Assembly (NCBI GenBank): GCA_902802755.1
Contig: CADCNH010000004.1
Coordinates: 1-64,000, forward strand
Direction of reading: 5' to 3'
From: an uncultured Bacteroidota bacterium
GTDB taxonomy: Bacteria > Bacteroidota > Bacteroidia > Bacteroidales > WCHB1-69
DNA length: 64,000 nt
The notes beneath the pieces are model-generated. The model was not told where the DNA came from, searched no databases, and saw only the letters and a list, made by a program, of their open reading frames with translations. Shown piece by piece: positions 54,506-64,000 of this stretch. The stretch's first letter is position 1, and each line of letters begins with the position of its first letter. Position numbers and translations under genes: made by a program.

Positions 54506-57500
54506 TCAATCTTTAACGCAGCGCAGTGAATTACCGTGGCTTTGAGCTGAATTTCCAATCGTATAACTAGTAGAATTATCTATATACAAAATCGTTGGAG
54601 TACCATTTGACCCAATGCCCCATAGTATAGTGTACTCTCCAAAACCTTGGTATATAGCTGCGTTTCCTGAAGGATACAATCTTCCGGCATATTTGGCTGC
54701 AAACCCAGTGGCAGATGTCAGGCTTGCTCCTGAATTCCTCAAAGCAGAAAAATCTGAATCAGTAGGAATATGCCAGCCTGTCGGGCAAATGCCCTTCATA
54801 CCTTGAGTGGGAGTGGAAGCGCTGTTTGTGATAGCCTTCCAGTTATACAAATATCCGTATGTGCTCAAATTGGAGGAATTTCCTTTTGGATAATAACGAT
54901 AAGCTGTTGTGGAGGATGGAGCAATAGTAGAATCCTTTAAAGTGCCTACAGGATAGCGCAAGTTCTCCGTCATCCAGCACTGGCTGCCGAATACCTTAAT
55001 AGAATAGCTATTACCATTATTGTCCGATACCGTGGTGGCACGGCCGCAAGGACCTGCATCCTCCAACACGAATTTCAAAGCAAAACCAGCTTTAGTTACG
55101 GATACATCGCTCGTGAAATGAATGGTAAGGGCACCATCAGAAGATGTGGAGGTGTAAGCCGTTACTGTACCACCATTGGTACCAGTATACTGGGCCACAC
55201 TACTTGCTGAGGCTGAAGTGTTTGTACCATTAAATACTTGTAAGACATCGTAGTCGGTTTCTATAGCATACGTGCCGGAAGCCAATTTCACTCTCTTGTT
55301 GATGGAAGAGGGCTTGACAATCAGATAACCATCCCAATTGTTGCCATAATTGCCATTAGGGCCGCCAGCATCATAAACCCAGACGGAGTCGGAAGATAGT
55401 GTAAGTGTTCTATCTCCAGTGGTAGGCACTGTCTGGACAACCGTAAAGTTGAGGTTGTTACTATAGGCTGTACCATTTATAGTGGTGGCAAAGGCGCGTA
55501 CTGTGTAAGTGTAATTCATAGAGACGGAGAAGGTGAGGTCAAATGTGTTGGCACTGGTGTCCTTGGTAATGTAGGTGTTGTTGAGCGTTGGTGTGTTGGT
55601 GCCAGATACAAAGCAAATACCCTTGACTAACAGGTGCTCACCTTGGCCATTGACCGTCACTCTTACGGTTGCTTTGTTGTAGTTCATGGAAACAAGACTA
55701 ACAGTAGCCGTAGGCAATGAACCCTGCTGATTGTTAATCTGCTGCTGTAAGCTGTCTATAGTCTCCTGCATCTGGTAAATTGTACCCTCGGCCATGTCAC
55801 GCACGCAGCGTACGGAATATCCGTTTCCAACATGATAACTACTACTTGCATTTCTCAGCACATAATCATTGCACCATCTGAAAACATATACCACTGGAAG
55901 GGAAGAGCTTAGTGTTGAAGTCCAGAAATAGGTTTCCTCACCAGGTAAATAATTATAAAAGGGAGAATGGAAACCGGCCGGTCCAGCGTCGAAACCGGTA
56001 GCGTTGTTAGCAGATAAATTATAACCAGGGGTACAACTATTGCTTGTGAAGGATCTCCAGTTGGATTGCGAAGCCAAAGCTTTGGCTACATAGAATCTTT
56101 CACTGTTATTGCTATTGTTATAACCGCTGCATAAGTATAGACTGTTACTGCTCACGGAATTTAACATTTGTGACCATTCAGCATCACTCGGCACGTGCCA
56201 GTTGTCGGGACAAATACCTTGTACACCGCTGGGATTGTTATTGCTGCTTGATGCATCGTGCATCACAGCGGCTTTGTTGTATAAGTAGCCATAAATAGAC
56301 AAATTGGCTTCGTTATTACCTGGATAGTAGCGGTATCCATAAGTTTCAGAAGAATCGCTCATCTCTCCTAACCAAATATGGGCTCCATCAGCATAAGTGG
56401 TAGTGCGAAGGTTCTCCTTCATCCAGCACTGGTTACCGATCTTCACGGTGTTGTAGCTGTTGCCGTCAATATCATACATCTTGGAGCTGCCACACAGGAA
56501 CAAGGGATCGTCATTGTTCTGATCTTGCTGCTGCATCTCGTTGATTTGCTGCTGCATCTCGTTGATCTGTTGCTGCTGTTGGTTGATGGTCTGATTCTGA
56601 TTGTCAATCGTCTGTTGCAACTGGCCTATGGTACCTTCAGCCACATCGCGCACGCAACGTACAGGATACAATAAAGCCTTATTCTCAATATTGTTGATAT
56701 CGTCGATGTCAGCATCGTAAGCACTAAGCTTCAATGTATAGGCACCAGAAACCGAAGCACTCGATTGATCATTACCATAGTTGTACGACAAGGTAGAACT
56801 CCAGAAGTTTGTTCTTTGTTTAGGAGACAGTTGTGCATAAGTGAAAGAAGATGTGATTTGTGCATAACCGAATCCAATAGCGGAGAAACCGGAAGCATTG
56901 TTGTCAGAGAGATTATTACCAACAGCACATGTAATACTGTTGGTGTTCCAACTACCGGGAAGGTTGGAAGCCAGAGCCTTGGCAATGTCTCCTGTGTTGG
57001 TGCCACAATACATTTGGTTATTGACCAAGGTGTTTTTCAAGGTATTCCAATCAGTCCAATAATCAGGAATATGCCACCCGTCGGGACAGATACCTTGGTT
57101 TACAACACTACCCGCTTCATTCTGATTCCAGTTACCTACAGGACTTTGCTCGGAAGCTGTGGACAGGCCATACAAAGCGGCAGCCAAGTTATACACACCA
57201 CTCTGGAATTCATTGCCTGAATCGGTATATGACATAAGATGATAGAGCGGTGTTGTTCCACTTGTATCGTGTGATAATATAGCACTACTTAAATTACTGA
57301 TGGCGGTACCGTCAGGGAAGTGTGTGGTACGGAGGTTTTCCTTCATCCAGCACTGGTTGCCGATTTTCACGGTATTGTATGCGTTGCCGTCCACGTCGTA
57401 TACTTTGGAGGTGCCGCAGGTGAAGGTGATATCGTTGTTACCCGTGCCGGCATTGGCCTGTGTATTGGCCAGCTCGTTCTCCAGACTGTCGATACGGTTG

Positions 57501-60500
57501 TTGAGTGTGCCCATGCTATTGTTAATCATTGCCTGAACATCGGCAGCGGTAAGGAATCCGCTCAAGTCGGGCGTCGTGAGATTGATAGTCTGGTTGTCGC
57601 AGGCGTTAGCAGAGAAGGTACCCACCGGCTCGTTGTTCTGCATAATGGTGAGCACACCGTCGCACACAGTAGGACTTTGGTTTTCACCTTCGTCGCCGTT
57701 GTCGGCAGTCTCAGCAATGTCGCGCACGCAACGGACAGACATACCCCAAGTGTTGAAACTATAACTGATTCCAAAATTTGGATTAGCATAATTAATGATA
57801 ACAGTCCATATACGACCTGCAATTTCCGGATATAAAGTTGTGCTGCTGAAGTATGCGTTTGTATTATGGATTGACGAAGTTCCTCCATTATTGAATCCTG
57901 CCGGCAATGCAGAAAATCCAGTAGCATTATTTTCAGAAACATTATATCCAACATTACAATTATCTGCATAAGAGGTAGGAATGTTGGTATTCCATGCTGT
58001 GGCAGCGGCCAATGCTTTAGCAGTATAATTGGGTTCGCCGCAACCGTATTCGCTGACACTGTGTACATAGTCTTTCAAGAGTGTCCACTCGCCGTGACTG
58101 GGGACGTGCCATCCTACAGGACAAATACCCTGAACACCGCTGGGAACCGCATCACTACTGGATTCATTGTTCATCGCGGCTATCCAATTATAGAGATAGC
58201 CGTATGTGGCAACAGAATCTACACCTTGTTCTGGGTTGAAACGACAACGTTGGGTTGACGTAATTGACATGTTTCCGTATGGAATATCCGTTCCGTCGCT
58301 GTAATGTGTAGATCGGATATTCTCCTTCATCCAGCATTGGGTACCAATCTTGACAGTGTTGTATGTATTACCGTCATAGTCTTTCACCTTGGAAGTACCG
58401 CAGGTGAAGGTGGCATCTTGGATATCATTCATCGTATTTTGCATATCAGCTATCACATTTTGCAAGCTGTCGATTTGATTTTGCATGCCAGTGATGTCAG
58501 GAACAACAGGGCTCACAATGTTGACTGTTCGATTTTCACTTTGGTTAGCGGTGAAGGTACCTACAGTCTGGCCATCCTGCTGGATGGTGAGTGTGGCGTT
58601 GTTCACTGTCGGGAGATCTTCAGATGTAATATATCCCGCGTCGTTTTGGAATTCACTTACGTTGGAAGGTACTGTCGGAAGATCTTGAGATGTAATATAT
58701 CCCGCATCGTTTTGGAATTCACTCACGTTGGAGGGTACTGTCGGAATGGTGGGTGCTCCGTTCAAATCGCTGTAATTGCCCGTAAAGGCCACGGTGGCCA
58801 GGCTGTCGTGCAGGTTAAGACTTGTCTCTTCATCCTGCGGGTCACGGAGGCAACGAATGGAATAGCCGTTGGCAGCACAATTTTCTGTGTGACGGACATT
58901 GTTTATATAATATGAATGATGCTCTTTAAACACCACTGGTTGAGCTGGTAACATTGTTATGGAGCAGTAACCCTTGGTATATTGATTGTCATCATATGTG
59001 GCACTCCAGAAACCAACAGAATAAGACTCAAAGATACCACCGTTCCAAAAATAATTACCTGCGGGGAAAGCTGAGAAACCCGTGGCATTGTTGGTGGAAA
59101 GATCATGAGCCACCGCACAAGGAGAATAACTGGTAGATGTATATTGCCAACCAGTGTTCGATGCTAAAGCCTTGGCCACGTATGTGGCATCACCATCACA
59201 AGCGTACTGGCTTTGACTTCCCACATAGTCAAGAAGCTGAATCCATTCTGCTTCGCTCGGCACGTGCCAGCCCGTAGGACAGATACCTTGTACCCCACTT
59301 GGGATAGCATTGCTGTATACAGCCCCATTCATAACCGCAGGCCAGTTGTATAGGTATCCACGCTCTGTCAATGACAAGTTGCAATCAGTGTTATCATAGT
59401 AATGGGGATTCGTGGTACTGGTATCTGTGCCAGCGGATATTTCCGTACCATCTGCATGGTGTGTGGTTCTTAGGTTCTCTTTGGTCCAGCACTGAGTGCC
59501 AATCTTGACGGTGTTATATGTATTGCCGTCATAGTCTTTCACTTTGGAAACACCGCAGATAAAGTTGACGCCATTCATTTCATCCATGTAATCTTGCATT
59601 TCATTCAGCAAATTCTGCAGACTATCGATTTGGTTTTGGAGAGAGCCCAACTGATCCTCAGTATTCTGCATCTGGTCGCTAATGCATCGTATGGAAAGAC
59701 CTCGTTCTTGATTTTCATAACTTATGACGGCTTTAGTCCAAGCATAGTAAAACTCAAAAGTATAAGCTCTGTTCAAATTAGCGCCGACAGTTTTCCAACT
59801 GGAAGAACTCCAGAAATATGCATAAGCACCAAAACTACTATAATAATTGTGATTAAAATAGCCAGTAGGCAGAGCTGTGAATCCAGTTGCATTGTTGGAA
59901 CTTTGATCATTACCTACATTGCATTCTTGCGAATAGTTGGTCCATCCTGTATTCGAAGCCAAAGCTTTTGCTATATTTTCATTGGAAGAGCCACATATAT
60001 ATTCATTTTGATTGCTTACATAGTTAATAAGAACATTAAATTCTGCCTTACTGGGCAAATGCCAACCTGTGGGACAAATACCTTGCACTCCACTTGGGTC
60101 TGCAACACTGGGAGTAGCATTGTTCATGGCTGCCATCCAGTTATAAAGATAACCGTGTGTAGCCACATTTTCAACCTTATTACGAGGATAATAGCGATAA
60201 GCAGTGGTAGTTGATGTGTCAGTGCCAAGAGCAATTTCCGTTCCGTTGCTATAGTGAGTGGTACGCAGGTTTTCTTTCATCCAGCATTGGTCTCCAAGTC
60301 TAAGTGTATTATATACATTTCCGTCATAGTCGGTTACCGTTGCAGGGCATACACCCTGATTATTATTATCCGACGTTCCCTGTTGATTTGTACCAGATGC
60401 TTCATCCCGGACACAACGAACGGAAAGACCATTTGTTTTTTTATTATATGTCATTTGCGGTTCAAAAGAATTTGCATATAATTGGAAACTACTTGCATTA

Positions 60501-63500
60501 GCAACATTTTCTCTTTCCGTCGCACCCCATATATATGCATATCCACCTGTTTGACCTATTGTTTTTGTACCTGCTGCTCTGGCTGAAAAACCTGTAGCGT
60601 TATTGGTGGACATATTATTTCCCACTACACATTCATTATTTACGTTCCACCATCCTACGGTGTCTGCCAAGGCTTTGCCGTATGCTGTACCATAGTTGTT
60701 GCATAAATATTCGTTTTGGCTGCTTACATAATCAATAAGTTGGTTCCATTCTGACTCACTTGGTACGTGCCATCCCGTGGGACAAATACCTTGTACTCCA
60801 CTAGGATTCGCACTGCTGGAAGAGTTACCCCTCATGGTTGCCGCCCAGTTATATAAACGACCGTAAAGAGAAGCATTACCAAGAACATAATGATAAGCTA
60901 CAGTGGAAGAGGTATCGTTGTTTCCTGCAGCGATTTCAGTACCATCGCTATAGTGTGTGGTTTTCAAGTTCTCCTTGGTCCAACATTGGTTACCAATCTT
61001 CACCGTATTATAAACGTTACCATCGTAGTCCTTTATGGTGGAAGTACCACATACAAAACCAACAGCATCTATTTGGTTTTGCATATTGGCCATCACCTCC
61101 TGCAAACTGTCAATCTGGTGCTGCAGGCCCGTGATGTCGGGAACAACAGGGCTCACGATGTTGACCGTCTGGTCCTCACCCTGGTTAGCAGTGAAGGTGC
61201 CTACAGTTTGGCCATCCTGTTGGATGGTGAGTGTGGCATTGTTCACTGCCGGGAGATCTTGGGATGTAATATATCCTGCATCATTCTGGAATGCACTCAC
61301 GTTGGAAGGTACAGTTGGGATGGTGGGCTGGTTAATCAAGTCGTTGTAGTCGCCAGAAGTGGCAACGGGTTTGAGATCCGGTTTGTTAAGAATCATCTGT
61401 GTGCCGCTGGTGGCATTCCAGTCGGCAGGTAATTGCGTGATTTCACCGCTGGTGGTCGGGATGGTATAGGTATGTGTACCCGTTCCATCAGTCACGTGAA
61501 TAAGGACATTGGAGCCGTTGCCTTCGGCCGTTACAGTCGGAGATACACCATCCTGTCCGTTTTCTCCGTTGGTGATGGTAAATGTGGATGTGGTTCCATC
61601 GGTATAAGTAATAGTGTATGTATCTACGGAACCCGCTGTGCTGGTCTTAGCAACAGAAGAGATGCCATTTCCGACAGGACCTTGGGGACCTTGCTCACCT
61701 TGGAGACCTTGCGGACCAGTTTCACCTTGAGGACCTTGTGGACCGACAGGACCTTGCACACCTTGTATACCTTGTTCGCCCTGAGGACCTTGTGGACCTT
61801 GCGGACCTGTCTCACCTTGTAAACCTTGCAAACCTTGTTCACCTTGAGGACCAGCGGGACCTTGTTCACCTGCGGCACCATTGGTTACCGTGAACATGCT
61901 GGTGGTGCCATCAGTATAATATATTGTATACACGTCTTGTAAACCACTGGTCACTGGACCTGTGATTTCTTGAATGCCGCGACCATCATTGCCGCCACCG
62001 GTACCGCCAGAAGGCAATGTTACGGTGTTACCACCAGAAATGGTCAACTGGTTACCAGAAATGGTCAACGTCTGGTTTGTGCCCTGACCATCCACACCGT
62101 TGGTTACCGTGAAAGTGCTGGTGGTGTTATCTGTATAATTGATGGTATAGGTATCCACATTGCCATTGGAACTTGTCTGGGTGATGGAGACAATGCCCTT
62201 GCCAGCAGGACCTTGCAAACCCTGTTCACCCTGTGGACCTTGCGGACCAGTCTCACCTTGCAGACCTTGTTCACCCTGTGGACCTTGCGGACCAGTCTCG
62301 CCTTGCAAACCCTGTTCTCCTTGGGGACCTACAGGACCTTGCTGGCCGTTGTGCACTATGAAAGTATGAGGGCCATACTTGTCGGTGATAGTCACTACTG
62401 TGCTGTCACCAGCTGTGATGGCTTCCACTACGGGTGAATAGCCATCCACACCGTTGGTACCATTTGCACCGTCAGCGCCTTTCAAGGAGTTGAGGAAGTC
62501 GGTCACTGTGCCGGTATTGCCAGCCGCCAACCATAAGTCGTAAGCGGAGGCACCATCCTGACCATCTTCTCCATTAGTACCGTTGGTGCCATTTGCACCG
62601 TCAGCGCCTTTCAAAGAGTTGAGGAAGTCGGTCACTGTGCCGGTATTGCCAGCCGCCAACCACAAGTCGTAAGCGGAAGCACCATCAGCACCATCTTCTC
62701 CATTAGTACCGTTAGTACCATTTGCACCGTCAGTGCCTTTCAAAGAGTTGAGGAAGTCGGTCACTGTGCCGATATTGCCAGCCGCCAACCACAAGTCGTA
62801 AGCGGAAGCGCCATCAGCACCATCTTCTCCATTAGTACCGTTGGTACCATTTGCACCGTCAGCACCTTTCAAAGAGTTGAGGAAGTCGGTCACTGTGCCA
62901 GTATTGCCAGCCGCCAACCACAAGTCGTAAGCGGAAGCGCCATCAGCACCATCTTCACCATTAGTACCGTTGGTACCATTTGCGCCGTCAGCACCTTTCA
63001 AAGAGTTGAGGAAGTCGGTCACTGTGCCGGTATTGCCGGCAGCCAACCACAAGTCGTAAGCGGAAGCGCCATCAGCACCATCTTCTCCATTAGTACCGTT
63101 GGTACCATTGGCACCGTCAGCGCCTTTCAAAGAGTTGAGGAAGTCGGTCACTGTGCCGGTATTGCCAGCCGCCAACCATAAGTCGTAAGCGGAGGCACCA
63201 TCCTGACCATTTTCTCCATTAGTACCATTTGTGCCATTTGCACCGTCAGCGCCTTTCAAAGAGTTGAGGAAGTCGGCCACTGTGCCAGTATTGCCCGCAG
63301 CCAACCATAAGTCGTAAGCGGAAGCGCCATCCTGACCATCGCTACCATCTTGTCCGTTTGTTCCGTTGGCACCATTCTGAATGGTGAAGGAGTGCGGACC
63401 GGTTGCATCGGTAATGGTCACTTGTGTTCCACCTTCTACAGATGTTGTAGTCACAACAGGAGAGAAGCCGTCAGCACCATCCTGACCATCTTGTCCGGGA

Positions 63501-64000
63501 GCACCCGGAGGGCCTTGCGGTCCAGGAGAGCCTTGACGGAGGAAGAAAGTTTGCGGGGTACCACCAGGCTGAGTGATGGTAACCACATAACCACTGTCGG
63601 TCGGGATAATGGCAAAGGCGGGAATATTGCCAGCATGGCTTGCATACAAAGCATACGGTACACTCAGCAGCTGCTGAATACCCGCAATACTGTAGTTAAA
63701 ACCACCTTCCGGGTCAATTTCGGATTTCAGGAAGAAGGGACCATTGCCCCAGTTAATACTGGAGAAGTTGCCTGACACAGGAGTACCGTTACCAACCTCC
63801 ACAGTCATCAAACCATTGGCGTTGGTTTGTGTAGTATGGGTCTCCATATACACGGGGGTTCCACTTTCATTTCCTTGCAAAATGGTTATCTGCACGGAAA
63901 CATTCTGATTGATGACCAAACTGTTGTTCGTATTACGAACCACTGCCTGATAACTCATCTTTTGGGGTGACTGGGCCAGCAATGCGGCCATTGAAATCAC
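54506..64000 (-). CDS. Second giant collagen-like, multi-FISUMP surface protein (N-terminus cut by right edge)
   Basis: At least 3164 residues; the start and most of the signal peptide lie beyond 64000 (visible: SMAALLAQ). Order by residue from the edge: shared N-terminal module MSYQAVVRN...LLSVPYALY (~15-118); short collagen block (~155-175); seven 43-residue repeats with [11 protein letters not shown] (~218-515); three Gly-X-Y blocks (~552-598, ~707-775 and short ones) alternating with [23 protein letters not shown] units; VSAF/DAGYITS repeats. Seven FISUMP domains start near ~982, 1217, 1480, 1863, 2190, 2500 and 2985. Most are preceded by a short IDSLQ/MQNQ coiled coil; a Q-rich one is near 2455-2493. 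An FN3-like domain (~2758-2855) and a CUB-like domain (~2862-2983) precede the last FISUMP. No T9SS tail. Paralogue of the gene at 19653; likely a surface adhesin, function unproven. Confidence 0.9.
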   Translation of the reverse strand: MISMAALLAQSPQKMSYQAVVRNTNNSLVINQNVSVQITILQGNESGTPVYMETHTTQTNANGLMTVEVGNGTPVSGNFSSINWGNGPFFLKSEIDPEGGFNYSIAGIQQLLSVPYALYASHAGNIPAFAIIPTDSGYVVTITQPGGTPQTFFLRQGSPGPQGPPGAPGQDGQDGADGFSPVVTTTSVEGGTQVTITDATGPHSFTIQNGANGTNGQDGSDGQDGASAYDLWLAAGNTGTVADFLNSLKGADGANGTNGTNGENGQDGASAYDLWLAAGNTGTVTDFLNSLKGADGANGTNGTNGEDGADGASAYDLWLAAGNTGTVTDFLNSLKGADGANGTNGTNGEDGADGASAYDLWLAAGNTGTVTDFLNSLKGADGANGTNGTNGEDGADGASAYDLWLAAGNIGTVTDFLNSLKGTDGANGTNGTNGEDGADGASAYDLWLAAGNTGTVTDFLNSLKGADGANGTNGTNGEDGQDGASAYDLWLAAGNTGTVTDFLNSLKGADGANGTNGVDGYSPVVEAITAGDSTVVTITDKYGPHTFIVHNGQQGPVGPQGEQGLQGETGPQGPQGEQGLQGETGPQGPQGEQGLQGPAGKGIVSITQTSSNGNVDTYTINYTDNTTSTFTVTNGVDGQGTNQTLTISGNQLTISGGNTVTLPSGGTGGGNDGRGIQEITGPVTSGLQDVYTIYYTDGTTSMFTVTNGAAGEQGPAGPQGEQGLQGLQGETGPQGPQGPQGEQGIQGVQGPVGPQGPQGETGPQGLQGEQGPQGPVGNGISSVAKTSTAGSVDTYTITYTDGTTSTFTITNGENGQDGVSPTVTAEGNGSNVLIHVTDGTGTHTYTIPTTSGEITQLPADWNATSGTQMILNKPDLKPVATSGDYNDLINQPTIPTVPSNVSAFQNDAGYITSQDLPAVNNATLTIQQDGQTVGTFTANQGEDQTVNIVSPVVPDITGLQHQIDSLQEVMANMQNQIDAVGFVCGTSTIKDYDGNVYNTVKIGNQCWTKENLKTTHYSDGTEIAAGNNDTSSTVAYHYVLGNASLYGRLYNWAATMRGNSSSSANPSGVQGICPTGWHVPSESEWNQLIDYVSSQNEYLCNNYGTAYGKALADTVGWWNVNNECVVGNNMSTNNATGFSARAAGTKTIGQTGGYAYIWGATERENVANASSFQLYANSFEPQMTYNKKTNGLSVRCVRDEASGTNQQGTSDNNNQGVCPATVTDYDGNVYNTLRLGDQCWMKENLRTTHYSNGTEIALGTDTSTTTAYRYYPRNKVENVATHGYLYNWMAAMNNATPSVADPSGVQGICPTGWHLPSKAEFNVLINYVSNQNEYICGSSNENIAKALASNTGWTNYSQECNVGNDQSSNNATGFTALPTGYFNHNYYSSFGAYAYFWSSSSWKTVGANLNRAYTFEFYYAWTKAVISYENQERGLSIRCISDQMQNTEDQLGSLQNQIDSLQNLLNEMQDYMDEMNGVNFICGVSKVKDYDGNTYNTVKIGTQCWTKENLRTTHHADGTEISAGTDTSTTNPHYYDNTDCNLSLTERGYLYNWPAVMNGAVYSNAIPSGVQGICPTGWHVPSEAEWIQLLDYVGSQSQYACDGDATYVAKALASNTGWQYTSTSYSPCAVAHDLSTNNATGFSAFPAGNYFWNGGIFESYSVGFWSATYDDNQYTKGYCSITMLPAQPVVFKEHHSYYINNVRHTENCAANGYSIRCLRDPQDEETSLNLHDSLATVAFTGNYSDLNGAPTIPTVPSNVSEFQNDAGYITSQDLPTVPSNVSEFQNDAGYITSEDLPTVNNATLTIQQDGQTVGTFTANQSENRTVNIVSPVVPDITGMQNQIDSLQNVIADMQNTMNDIQDATFTCGTSKVKDYDGNTYNTVKIGTQCWMKENIRSTHYSDGTDIPYGNMSITSTQRCRFNPEQGVDSVATYGYLYNWIAAMNNESSSDAVPSGVQGICPVGWHVPSHGEWTLLKDYVHSVSEYGCGEPNYTAKALAAATAWNTNIPTSYADNCNVGYNVSENNATGFSALPAGFNNGGTSSIHNTNAYFSSTTLYPEIAGRIWTVIINYANPNFGISYSFNTWGMSVRCVRDIAETADNGDEGENQSPTVCDGVLTIMQNNEPVGTFSANACDNQTINLTTPDLSGFLTAADVQAMINNSMGTLNNRIDSLENELANTQANAGTGNNDITFTCGTSKVYDVDGNAYNTVKIGNQCWMKENLRTTHFPDGTAISNLSSAILSHDTSGTTPLYHLMSYTDSGNEFQSGVYNLAAALYGLSTASEQSPVGNWNQNEAGSVVNQGICPDGWHIPDYWTDWNTLKNTLVNNQMYCGTNTGDIAKALASNLPGSWNTNSITCAVGNNLSDNNASGFSAIGFGYAQITSSFTYAQLSPKQRTNFWSSTLSYNYGNDQSSASVSGAYTLKLSAYDADIDDINNIENKALLYPVRCVRDVAEGTIGQLQQTIDNQNQTINQQQQQINEMQQQINEMQQQDQNNDDPLFLCGSSKMYDIDGNSYNTVKIGNQCWMKENLRTTTYADGAHIWLGEMSDSSETYGYRYYPGNNEANLSIYGYLYNKAAVMHDASSSNNNPSGVQGICPDNWHVPSDAEWSQMLNSVSSNSLYLCSGYNNSNNSERFYVAKALASQSNWRSFTSNSCTPGYNLSANNATGFDAGPAGFHSPFYNYLPGEETYFWTSTLSSSLPVVYVFRWCNDYVLRNASSSYHVGNGYSVRCVRDMAEGTIYQMQETIDSLQQQINNQQGSLPTATVSLVSMNYNKATVRVTVNGQGEHLLVKGICFVSGTNTPTLNNTYITKDTSANTFDLTFSVSMNYTYTVRAFATTINGTAYSNNLNFTVVQTVPTTGDRTLTLSSDSVWVYDAGGPNGNYGNNWDGYLIVKPSSINKRVKLASGTYAIETDYDVLQVFNGTNTSASASSVAQYTGTNGGTVTAYTSTSSDGALTIHFTSDVSVTKAGFALKFVLEDAGPCGRATTVSDNNGNSYSIKVFGSQCWMTENLRYPVGTLKDSTIAPSSTTAYRYYPKGNSSNLSTYGYLYNWKAITNSASTPTQGMKGICPTGWHIPTDSDFSALRNSGASLTSATGFAAKYAGRLYPSGNAAIYQGFGEYTILWGIGSNGTPTILYIDNSTSYTIGNSAQSHGNSLRCVKD
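61675..61880 (-). repeat. Collagen-like Gly-X-Y block of the second giant gene
   Basis: Units such as [29 protein letters not shown] and [14 protein letters not shown] are coded here. A second such block is at about 62205-62345, with a 39-base near-identical unit repeated ([15 protein letters not shown]). Confidence 0.88.
62440..63345 (-). repeat. Seven tandem 129-bp (43-residue) repeats in the second giant gene
   Basis: Each unit codes for [17 protein letters not shown], then [16 protein letters not shown] and a TNGTNGE spacer. Spacing between copies is exactly 129 bp where I measured it (for example 62480, 62609, 62738). DNA identity is very high, with only scattered third-base changes plus a few coding changes (NIGT in one copy, TVADF in one, GTDGANG in one). 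This points to recent expansion or ongoing gene conversion. Confidence 0.92.

Noticed and set aside
62440..63345. CRISPR-like or satellite DNA interpretation of the 129-bp repeats
   Set aside because: The units are in frame, keep a single protein sequence, and have mostly synonymous differences. They are a protein-coding tandem repeat.

Overview
The window is almost entirely DNA of an uncultured Bacteroidales-type bacterium, probably from an animal gut or rumen. Supporting signs are promoters with a TAnnTTTG -7 box, a subtilase with a type IX secretion (T9SS) sorting domain, a TonB-dependent receptor with a carboxypeptidase-regulatory front domain, Bacteroidetes families such as DUF4340, and two giant proteins built from Fibrobacter succinogenes major (FISUMP) domains. 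The first ~1.65 kb is different: it is AT-rich and reads as methanogen (Methanobrevibacter-like) DNA, with an adhesin-like protein started by GGAGGT/TTG, a sirtuin, and the tail of a convergent SfsA-like gene. It joins abruptly to a bacterial sugar-nucleotide dehydrogenase that has lost its N-terminal nucleotide-binding half. A chimeric assembly join is the simplest explanation; inter-domain transfer is the alternative.

Layout. 1-1650: archaeal-like segment. 1650-15600: housekeeping genes mostly on the minus strand (tRNA-Gly, ychF, NifU-like, flavin reductase, NSS transporter, S41 protease-dnaG, a higBA toxin-antitoxin pair, tRNA methyltransferase), then a glutamine synthetase and a small membrane protein on the plus strand. 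15766-19340: TonB-dependent receptor and a membrane-anchored AraC-type regulator. 19653-30797: an 11.1-kb gene for a 3714-residue secreted protein. 30931-34644: lipoprotein, outer-membrane protein, tRNA-Leu, lysS. 34940-42183: nucleoside-type MFS transporter, bifunctional nuclease, T9SS subtilase, MATE transporter, PDDEXK nuclease, small membrane protein. 42293-48600: hppA-OMP-waaA cluster, ahcY, rpsU. 48869-53088: DUF4340-ribD-IMPACT operon and guaB. 53202-54381: two small lipoproteins and a SPOR protein. 54506-64000: a second giant gene, cut by the right edge.

The most unusual content is the pair of giant proteins. Both share an N-terminal module of about 150 residues, Gly-X-Y collagen-like stalks, coiled-coil necks and seven FISUMP domains. 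They differ in their spacers: the first uses 21 cysteine-paired ~40-residue beta repeats, the second uses short coiled coils, seven near-identical 43-residue tandem repeats and a CUB-like domain. The plan recalls multivalent collectin-like adhesins. Function is inferred only from architecture.

A second theme is the intergenic DNA. It is filled with short degenerate arrays (units of about 7-12 bp), an inverted pair of ~225-bp palindrome-rich elements, and a third palindromic family around GAACGAAGTGA-like motifs.
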